Source: an uncultured Eubacteriales bacterium (GTDB taxonomy: Bacteria; Bacillota; Clostridia; Lachnospirales; Lachnospiraceae). Taken from it: a stretch of DNA of 39,590 nucleotides. The translations under genes were made by a program, and so were the position numbers. The DNA is taken from positions 1 to 39,590 of the forward strand of contig CASFBR010000055.1 in NCBI GenBank assembly GCA_949292795.1, written 5' to 3'. Positions within the stretch are counted from its first letter, which is position 1; every line of letters starts with the position of its first letter. Under the pieces are notes generated by a model. That model ran no database searches and had not been told where the DNA came from. It saw only the letters and a list, made by a program, of their open reading frames with translations. Shown here one piece after another: positions 33,884 through 39,590 of this stretch.

Positions 33884-36136
33884 TTAATACATGGACATCG
33901 GGTCCAGATCAAACTGGAGGCTGACACTCCTTGCGTATGTACTGCCGCGCAGATGTTCCTCCATATATTCTCTTGCCTTTATCATATAAGGAAGCTTCTT
34001 ATTTTTCAAATAAAAAACTTTCCTGTAAATATCCTTTCCTTTGGCAACCTGAGCATCCGACGGCCCGATCAGAATCATATCATCGATCCCCTGCATCTGA
34101 GCATACTGTTTTAAATCCGCTGCCAGAAGCCGGATGTAGCTACTGACATCGCTCTTTAAACGGCCGGTGACAAGTACGACCATCATATGCAAAACCGGCG
34201 GATAGCCGAGCATCTGCCGGTAGCTCATCTCCTGCCGGTAAAAGCTCTCATAATCCTGGCGGCTGGCACACTGGATGCTGTAATGCTCCGGCTGATACGT
34301 CTGGATGACGACCTGTCCGGCCTTTCCTGAACGTCCCGAACGCCCTGCCGCCTGGGTCAGCAGATCAAACGTGCGCTCTGCTGCCATATAGTCTCCGGAA
34401 AACATCGAAAGGTCCGCCGCCAGTATACCAACCAGTGTCACATCCGGAAAATCATGGCCTTTAACGATCATTTGCGTCCCCACAAGAATATCCGCTTCAT
34501 GGTTTCGAAACTTTTCCAGTATGGCATCCATACTGTCCTTTTTCGCCGTGGAATCCCGGTCCAGCCGCAATACCCGCGCCTGCGGAAATTCATCAAGGAT
34601 CATCTGCTCAACCTTTTGGGTCCCTGTGCCAAAGGCCGCGACATAGGGCGAGCCGCACTGAGGGCATGTCCGGGGAAGTGGCGTCTCAAAGCCGCAGTAA
34701 TGGCATTTCAGCCAGCCCCCGGCATGAGCGGTCATGGAAATATCGCAATGACGGCATTTAAACACATAGCCGCAGCTCCGGCAGGAAACAAAGCCTGCCA
34801 GCCCCCGTCGGTTTAAAAACAGGATCATCTGCTCATGCCGCCGGAGCGTTTCCTCCATCAGATGATGTAGCTTCCGGCTGAATATTTTTTTGTTTTTCAG
34901 CCGGAACTCCTCCCGAAGATCAACCACCGAAACCTCCGGCAAAAGGCTGCCCTCCCGGGCACGCACGGTAAGGCGGTGCAATCCGTACATACCGGCCAGC
35001 GCCCGGGTATAGGATTCCAGAGACGGCGTTGCCGAGCCGAGCACGACTTTGGCGCCGCATATCCTGGCCCGCCACAGCGCGGCCTCCCGGGCATGAAAAC
35101 GCGGCGTATTCTCACTTTTATAGGCCCCGTCATGCTCCTCATCCAAAATGATCATTCCAAGGCGCTCAAAAGGCATAAATAATGCCGAGCGCGGGCCCAC
35201 AACAATATCGATCTCGCCCCGCTTGGCCCGAAGATACTGGTCATATTTTTCTCCATCGGACAGACGGGAGTTCATAATCGATACCCGCCCGCCAAAACGG
35301 CTGTAAAATCTGGAAACCGTCTGAAGGGACAGGGAAATCTCCGGAATCAGCACGATCGCCTGCTGTCCCCGGGCAAGAACGCGGCGGATCAATTCCATAT
35401 AGACCTCCGTCTTTCCGCTTCCGGTAACGCCGTAAAGCAGATGGGCAAAATGCGCCTCATCTGACCAGATACCATCGACCGCCTGCTGCTGTGCGGCATT
35501 AAGCGAAACAGGTGCTTCCTCCGGCAGCCGTGCTTTGACGGGCATCCGGTACTGTGTCTGGGACAGCTCCTCAACGATTTCATCATCCACCAGCGCTTTC
35601 AATGCCGACGGGCCGGCAGTGCATCGGGTTTTTAACGCCTCTAAAGCTACCGGGCCGTCTTTTTGCAGCGCTTTTAACGTATCGATCAGCGACAGCCGCG
35701 CTTTATACCGTTTGTCACGGCCAATACGCGCCACATAGCCGCTCAGCCGTTTTTCATCCTCCGTCAGGCGGTAATATCTGCGGATATTCTGCCGCACCTG
35801 GCGGCGCACCGGGATTACGGTCTTTAGTGCCTGATTCATCGTCCCGCCGTAAACGCGGCGGATCTGCCAGGCTAACCGGATCAGCTGCCCTTCAATGGCA
35901 AGCTCACTGTCCGTCACCTGAACAATATCTTTAATTTTATCCACATCGTAATCCGGCGTTTCCGTAATATGAATCACATAGCCCTTCATCGGCCGGTCAC
36001 TCTTTCCAAAAGGAACAATGACCGGCGTTCCGATGTCCACCAAACCAACGAGCGGCCCCGGAATCCGGTACTCAAATACCCGGTCCAGGCTGCCCGCAGA
36101 AATATCTACAATAATCTGTGCATATAAAACAGGCAT
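33884..36136 (-). CDS. priA: Primosomal protein N', replication restart helicase PriA
   Basis: Superfamily 2 DNA helicase that reloads the replisome at stalled forks. The 750-aa protein has the 3'-end-binding N-terminal domain (about 1-105), the helicase core with Walker A LYGVTGSGKTEVYMEL, the DEEH box ILDEEHDGAYK, LGSATPSLESY, the zinc-binding cysteine pairs (CRSCGYVFKCRHC, CHYCG, CPQCG), and the later motifs QMIVKGHDFPDVTLVG and LTQAAGRSGR. A TTG at 36157 is possible, but AAGGTG before the ATG at 36136 fits better. It is first in the operon that runs to thiN, behind promoter 36287-36316. Confidence 0.98.
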   Translation of the reverse strand: MPVLYAQIIVDISAGSLDRVFEYRIPGPLVGLVDIGTPVIVPFGKSDRPMKGYVIHITETPDYDVDKIKDIVQVTDSELAIEGQLIRLAWQIRRVYGGTMNQALKTVIPVRRQVRQNIRRYYRLTEDEKRLSGYVARIGRDKRYKARLSLIDTLKALQKDGPVALEALKTRCTAGPSALKALVDDEIVEELSQTQYRMPVKARLPEEAPVSLNAAQQQAVDGIWSDEAHFAHLLYGVTGSGKTEVYMELIRRVLARGQQAIVLIPEISLSLQTVSRFYSRFGGRVSIMNSRLSDGEKYDQYLRAKRGEIDIVVGPRSALFMPFERLGMIILDEEHDGAYKSENTPRFHAREAALWRARICGAKVVLGSATPSLESYTRALAGMYGLHRLTVRAREGSLLPEVSVVDLREEFRLKNKKIFSRKLHHLMEETLRRHEQMILFLNRRGLAGFVSCRSCGYVFKCRHCDISMTAHAGGWLKCHYCGFETPLPRTCPQCGSPYVAAFGTGTQKVEQMILDEFPQARVLRLDRDSTAKKDSMDAILEKFRNHEADILVGTQMIVKGHDFPDVTLVGILAADLSMFSGDYMAAERTFDLLTQAAGRSGRSGKAGQVVIQTYQPEHYSIQCASRQDYESFYRQEMSYRQMLGYPPVLHMMVVLVTGRLKSDVSSYIRLLAADLKQYAQMQGIDDMILIGPSDAQVAKGKDIYRKVFYLKNKKLPYMIKAREYMEEHLRGSTYARSVSLQFDLDPMSMY

Positions 36137-36209
36137 TTTCTCACACCTTGCTGTCAAAAATCAGAAACCGGCACAACGCTCCGATACAGGCATCAGAGGC
36201 ATTGCTCCT

Positions 36210-36240
36210 CGTGGCGGCCGCCAGGCGGTCATGCCCGCCT
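36210..36240. repeat. Palindromic hairpin in the priA-C26 gap
   Basis: GCCAGGCGG and CCGCCTGGC pair perfectly around a 6-base loop in a G/C-rich stretch (about 36185-36260). No T-run follows. The flanking bases add further G/C-rich partial pairing. It looks like a palindromic intergenic repeat. Confidence 0.5.
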
Positions 36241-36286
36241 GGCTCGCTGCTCACGAAAAATAAAGTGTTCCCGGCACTATTCTTAT

Positions 36287-36316
36287 AGTATAGCACACCC
36301 GGGCCGTCCGCCGCAA
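36287..36316 (-). promoter_or_regulatory. Promoter of the priA-to-thiN operon
   Basis: On the minus strand TTGCGG (36316-36311), an 18-bp spacer and TATACT (36292-36287) with an extended -10 TG one base ahead. The leader to priA would be about 145 nt and carries the palindrome at 36210-36240. Confidence 0.5.
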
Positions 36317-36434
36317 TCCATTTTCATATCACTTCGCAACAGGGCACAATTACCGGTAAGGCTACATTTAATAATATATATCATAGCGCCCCGTACAGTC
36401 TGCCTTAAATGGCTTACCATCTCACCTGGAAAGC

Positions 36435-36474
36435 TTTTTTGCAGCTTTTTTATAGCCTTTTTTGTAACTTTTTT
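36435..36474. promoter_or_regulatory. Four helically phased T6 tracts (likely bent DNA)
   Basis: T6 runs begin at 36435, 36446, 36458 and 36469, spaced 11, 12 and 11 bp. Runs of four or more A/T in phase with the helix bend DNA. They lie about 75-110 bp upstream of the C26 gene, a place for an UP-type or architectural promoter element. Confidence 0.55.
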
Positions 36475-36479
36475 AAAGG

Positions 36480-36523
36480 ATATTAACCATAAATAAAATA
36501 TAAGAATATTAAACATAAATAAA
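36480..36523. repeat. 18-bp direct repeat, 26-bp period
   Basis: 36480-36497 and 36506-36523 are ATATTAACCATAAATAAA-like with a single C/A difference. They lie between the T-tracts and the SD of the C26 gene, where a regulator could bind. A TATATT follows at about 36523. This completes the 409-bp spacer between priA and the C26 gene. Confidence 0.65.
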
Positions 36524-36545
36524 TATATTGTAGCAGGAGTTTATC

Positions 36546-37265
36546 ATGAAAAAAATTCTCATTGCCGGATATGAACACGGCTATGACAATTATGTCAAAG
36601 CCTTAAATGACTGCGGCGCCGATGCCGCCGTAACCCTGGCTCCGGACAGTCTGGATGACTACGGCGGGCTGCTGCTGCCCGGCGGCGGCGACATTAACCC
36701 AGGGCTTTACGGTCAGAAAAACTGCGGCAGCCGCAGCATTGATGACGGGCTCGACCAGGCACAGCTTTGGCTTCTCTCCCGTTTTGCTGCAAAAAACAAA
36801 CCGGTGCTCGGTATTTGCCGCGGCATCCAGCTCATCAATGTCTATTTCGGCGGTACGCTTATCCAGCACTTAACAAAAACGGCTGTCCATCAGCAGCCGC
36901 AGGGTGATGTTTTTCATCCCACCATCTTAACCCCCGGAAGTATGTTGCAAAAGCTGTATGGCACCTGCCGCATTATGACAAACAGCAACCACCATCAGGC
37001 TGTTTTGCGTCCGGGCCGCGGGCTCATACCTGTGGCTTTTTCTTCCGATCAGGTCACAGAGGCCGTTATCCACCAAAGCCTTCCGGTTCTTGGCATCCAG
37101 TGGCATCCGGAGCGTATGCGCTGCACATACAAAGGCTGCACAAATTGCCCGGATGGCTCCGGATATGTTCCGGAAAATTATGCCGAAGGCAGCCGCATTT
37201 TCCGGCATTTTATAAAAGCCGCGGACGGCGGCATTGACATTCATTTTGACAGGAATTATACTTGA
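36546..37265 (+). CDS. Gamma-glutamyl-gamma-aminobutyrate hydrolase family (peptidase C26)
   Basis: Class I glutamine amidotransferase-like hydrolase, probably cutting a gamma-glutamyl or similar amide bond in the cytoplasm. The 239-aa product has LLLPGGGDINPGLYG (44-56), the nucleophile elbow GICRGIQLIN (Cys91) and GIQWHPER (His187, Glu189), so the catalytic triad is complete. GCAGGAG precedes the ATG. It begins a plus-strand trio with a creatininase-family gene and an M42 peptidase. PuuD of putrescine degradation is the best-known relative, but no other puu gene is present, so the substrate is open. Confidence 0.88.
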   Translation: MKKILIAGYEHGYDNYVKALNDCGADAAVTLAPDSLDDYGGLLLPGGGDINPGLYGQKNCGSRSIDDGLDQAQLWLLSRFAAKNKPVLGICRGIQLINVYFGGTLIQHLTKTAVHQQPQGDVFHPTILTPGSMLQKLYGTCRIMTNSNHHQAVLRPGRGLIPVAFSSDQVTEAVIHQSLPVLGIQWHPERMRCTYKGCTNCPDGSGYVPENYAEGSRIFRHFIKAADGGIDIHFDRNYT

Positions 37266-37362
37266 CACATAGAAGCTGCCGGGCTGTCTTAAAACACATC
37301 CTTTTGTTTAAAGCAGCCCGCTTAAGCAGCGTTATCACAACTGCGACAGGAGGCGCAAAATC

Positions 37363-38139
37363 ATGCGATTAGCTCATATTACTGTGAAAAAGGTTGAAGA
37401 TTATTTAAAAACCAGCCAGACGATTCTTATCCCGGTGGGAAGTATTGAAAATCATGGAAAGCATATGCCGCTGGGCACAGACTGGTTCATCCCGGACGCC
37501 ATTGTCCGTCTTGTTGAAAAAAACAGCCCGGTCATGATCGCTCCGTCAATCCCTTACGGAGCCACGGATAACATTTACGGCTTTCCCGGAACGATCACCA
37601 TCGGCACAGACGGGCTGACAATGCTCCTGACAAAAATCACCGATTCTTTGTACCGCTATGGCTTTCGGAAATTTATAATCCTTAACGGACATGGCGGCAA
37701 TCAGAAAGCAATCGAAACGGTGGGGCTGGCGCTGCACAAGCGCGGGGCATGGCTTGCCAATCTTAACTGGTGGCTCATGGCCGGTGAGCTTCACCCGGAA
37801 TGGAAGGGCGGCCACGGCGGTGCGCAGGAGACGGCTGCCATTATGGGAATTGACCCGTCGCTTGTGGATATGGACTATATCCATGAATCCATGGCACTTG
37901 CCAACGATGTGGCACCCAATATGCCAACGACCGGCTGGAGCACCGTTAATTTTAAGGGCGCTACGGTCATTATGCCCCGGGAATATGTTAATTACAGCGG
38001 CAACGGCTGGTACGGCGCCGATGCTCCGGATCAGGCCACGCCCCAGTGGGGACAGGAAATGCTTCAGACGATGGCTGACTACATCGTAGATTTTGCCGCC
38101 GAATTTGACAAACTTCCTCTGCCACAGCCGCATCAGTAA
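37363..38139 (+). CDS. Creatininase-family amidohydrolase
   Basis: Metal-dependent hydrolase of the creatinine amidohydrolase/MftE-type fold. The 258-aa protein carries the metal-site motifs PVGSIENHGKHMPLGTDW (Glu29, His31, Asp40), LNGHGGN (His110) and GHGGAQETAAI (Glu156). AGGAGG lies 9 bases before the ATG. The 97-bp gap after the C26 gene contains no clear terminator with T-run, so co-transcription is likely. Family members act on creatinine, formamides or a peptide in peptide-modification pathways; none of those partners is present, so the reaction cannot be named. Confidence 0.85.
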   Translation: MRLAHITVKKVEDYLKTSQTILIPVGSIENHGKHMPLGTDWFIPDAIVRLVEKNSPVMIAPSIPYGATDNIYGFPGTITIGTDGLTMLLTKITDSLYRYGFRKFIILNGHGGNQKAIETVGLALHKRGAWLANLNWWLMAGELHPEWKGGHGGAQETAAIMGIDPSLVDMDYIHESMALANDVAPNMPTTGWSTVNFKGATVIMPREYVNYSGNGWYGADAPDQATPQWGQEMLQTMADYIVDFAAEFDKLPLPQPHQ

Positions 38140-38213
38140 ATTTGACCATATCCATATCCGGCCCCATGGCCGGAGCATTTTAAAAATATTACAGCGAACA
38201 GGAGACAAACATC

Positions 38214-39299
38214 ATGATCATCCCAGAAGAAACTTTAGAGCTTATCCGTCAGCTTTCCGATGCCAGAGGAGTCTCCGGCTTTGAAGATGAAGTGCTCGAC
38301 ATTGCCCGGAAAAACGCAAGCGATATAGCGGACATCCATGAGGACTGCTTAAGAAATCTTTATATGTACCCCAAAACCAATACCGGCCGCCGCCCGCTTT
38401 TTATGCTGGACGCCCACAGTGATGAGGTTGGCTTTATGGTGCACTCCATAAAGCCGTGCGGCACACTGCGCTTCGTACCCTTAGGCGGCTGGAATGTGGG
38501 CGCGCTCCCGGCTTCCAAGGTTCTGGTGCGCAATGCCGACGGCGATTATATCCCCGGCGTCATCGCCGCCAAGCCGGTGCATTTTATGAGCGCTGCGGAA
38601 AAGGCATCCGGCGCTCCCGCAGACATCTCCTCCCTTGTGATCGATATTGGCGCCACAAGTGCCGAAGATGCCATTAACAATTTCAAAATACGCATCGGTG
38701 AACCGGTCGTTCCGGATGTTTGCTTTGAATATAATGAAAAAAGAGACATTATGATCGGCAAAGCCTTTGACTGCCGTATTGGCTGCGCGGCACTTCTTGA
38801 AACGATGCGCCGTCTTTCCGGCGAAACGCTTAACGTAGATGTCGCCGGTGTCCTTTCCTCCCAGGAGGAGCTTGGCGAACGCGGTGTGCGGGTTGCTGTA
38901 CAAAAAGTGCGTCCCGATATTGCCCTTTGCTTTGAAGGCTGTCCGGCAGATGATACGTTCACGCAGCCCTATGCTATCCAGACGGCATTAAAAAAAGGCC
39001 CCATGCTCCGTTTTATGGACCGCTCCATTGTATGCAGCCCAAGGTACCAGCGCTTTGCCCTTCAGCTTGCCGGCAAGCTTAAGCTTCCGGTTCAGTCCTC
39101 TGTGCGCGAAGGCGGCGGCAATAACGGCGCGGTCATTAATACAGCACTTGACGGAATCCCGGTAATCGTCATCGGAGTTCCCGTGCGCTACATCCATTCT
39201 CACTACGGGATCACCTCCTGCTATGATTTTGAGGCGACCGTCCGCCTGGCCACAGAGATTGTCAAAGCGATGACCGCCGAACGCATTGAAAGCTTCTGA
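38214..39299 (+). CDS. M42-family metallopeptidase
   Basis: Di-zinc aminopeptidase of the glutamyl-aminopeptidase/endoglucanase M family, usually a large cytoplasmic oligomer. The 361-aa protein shows DAHSDEVGFMV (metal His68), AFDCRIGC (bridging Asp186), SSQEELGERGV (catalytic Glu218 and metal Glu219) and the C-terminal metal His in VRYIHSHYG. The N-terminal region contains RGVSGFEDEV, typical of the family. CAGGAG precedes the ATG. It follows the creatininase gene by 74 bp. The specific cleavage preference (glutamyl, deblocking or other) cannot be read from the sequence. Confidence 0.9.
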   Translation: MIIPEETLELIRQLSDARGVSGFEDEVLDIARKNASDIADIHEDCLRNLYMYPKTNTGRRPLFMLDAHSDEVGFMVHSIKPCGTLRFVPLGGWNVGALPASKVLVRNADGDYIPGVIAAKPVHFMSAAEKASGAPADISSLVIDIGATSAEDAINNFKIRIGEPVVPDVCFEYNEKRDIMIGKAFDCRIGCAALLETMRRLSGETLNVDVAGVLSSQEELGERGVRVAVQKVRPDIALCFEGCPADDTFTQPYAIQTALKKGPMLRFMDRSIVCSPRYQRFALQLAGKLKLPVQSSVREGGGNNGAVINTALDGIPVIVIGVPVRYIHSHYGITSCYDFEATVRLATEIVKAMTAERIESF

Positions 39300-39362
39300 T
39301 GCCGGCTGTTTTTTGTCAAACAACGATACCTTCCTTTAAACCGGCAGTCAATTGGAAAAGTA

Positions 39363-39397
39363 AATTCCAGTTCCAGTAGGTCTCAACTGGAACTTAC
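39363..39397. repeat. 9-bp perfect inverted repeat, possible operator
   Basis: AGTTCCAGT and ACTGGAACT flank an 8-base centre, with partial outer pairing of TTAC/GTAA. It lies about 60 bp upstream of the promoter at 39449-39477. It could be a protein-binding site or part of the M42 transcript's 3' end. Confidence 0.5.
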
Positions 39398-39448
39398 CAT
39401 TGCAAAAATAGTGGTGGAAGTAACTCTTCCAAACTTTTCTCTAACCGG

Positions 39449-39477
39449 TTGAATTCCGATTAGTAGTCAAATATAAT
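39449..39477 (+). promoter_or_regulatory. Sigma-A promoter near the right edge
   Basis: TTGAAT (39449-39454), a 17-bp spacer and perfect TATAAT (39472-39477). It is the strongest plus-strand promoter match in the window. The transcript starts near 39484 and leaves the window without reaching a gene. Confidence 0.75.
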
Positions 39478-39489
39478 ATAGTTACTTTC

Positions 39490-39590
39490 CCTGAGATGCA
39501 GGATAGGGCAACGCTGAGGAGCGACCTGAGCGGCATCCAGGGTTACACAGGAGCAGCACTGAGCGTGTTGCTCTTTTCTTTGCTCCTGTG
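39490..39590 (+). ncRNA. Structured leader or small RNA, unidentified, cut by window edge
   Basis: Right after the promoter the RNA can form an outer stem (CCCT..GATGC with GCATC.AGGG, about 39491-39545) enclosing AGG/CCT and a CGCT-GAGG-AGCG hairpin. A second hairpin has perfect 10-bp arms CACAGGAGCA and TGCTCCTGTG (39581-39590). An aptamer-like fold followed by a long stem is the layout of a riboswitch or attenuator. I compared it by eye with the common riboswitch, T-box, 6S, SRP and tmRNA cores and recognised none. Confidence 0.5.

Overview
The window looks like a chromosomal piece of a spore-forming, Gram-positive Clostridia, most likely a Lachnospiraceae (old Clostridium cluster XIVa). 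The evidence is gene content and order: a dcw division/wall cluster running into spoIIGA-sigE, then sigG, a YlmC/YmxH-family gene and nrdR, plus the def-fmt-yugP-rsmB-rlmN-stp-prkC-rsgA-rpe-thiN run typical of Firmicutes. Base composition is moderate, Shine-Dalgarno (SD) sites are strong, and many intergenic spaces carry repeats. No tRNA, rRNA, CRISPR array, prophage or transposase gene was recognised.

Layout. (1) Positions 1-1347, minus strand: hairpin-rich end, nrdR with its own sigma-A promoter, then ylmC. (2) 1348-2718: a repeat-filled spacer (40-bp and 120-bp tandem repeats) and a lone plus-strand gene for a eukaryotic-type HisA, wedged between ylmC and sigG. (3) 2753-7586, minus: spoIIGA, sigE, ptsI, sigG. 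ptsI sits between the two sigma factors and is bracketed by two ~105-bp direct repeats. spoIIGA has a promoter of the long-spacer Spo0A type and an odd start region. (4) 7679-7858: a 59-aa membrane protein. (5) 8077-21777, minus: the dcw cluster mraZ-rsmH-ftsL-ftsI-spoVD-like-mraY-murD-ftsW-murA-ftsQ-ftsZ. murD carries a one-base frameshift. murG is missing and murA lies where it is usually found. Five 10-bp direct repeats downstream of the mraZ promoter look like a MraZ operator. (6) 22217-23587, plus: ychF and an Uma2-family remnant. (7) 23726-36136, minus: priA-def-fmt-yugP-rsmB-rlmN-stp-prkC-rsgA-rpe-thiN, a translation-maturation and PASTA-kinase signalling operon. (8) 36546-39299, plus: three hydrolases (peptidase C26, creatininase family, M42 peptidase), probably one operon, behind phased T-tracts and an 18-bp direct repeat. 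(9) 39300-39590: a good promoter followed by a foldable RNA leader cut by the window edge.

How the parts work together. The dcw genes make lipid I (murA, murD, mraY) and drive septal peptidoglycan synthesis (ftsW, two class B PBPs, ftsQ, ftsL, ftsZ). spoIIGA processes pro-sigma-E in the mother cell and sigG serves the forespore. The PrkC/Stp pair senses wall fragments and sits with RsgA. The hydrolase trio suggests scavenging of gamma-glutamyl or amide compounds and peptides, but its substrate is unknown.

The most unusual points are the AUC codon placed as the likely spoIIGA start, the conserved long-spacer spoIIG-type promoter, the repeat-bracketed ptsI, the eukaryotic-type hisA insertion, the murD frameshift, and the unidentified leader RNA at the right edge.
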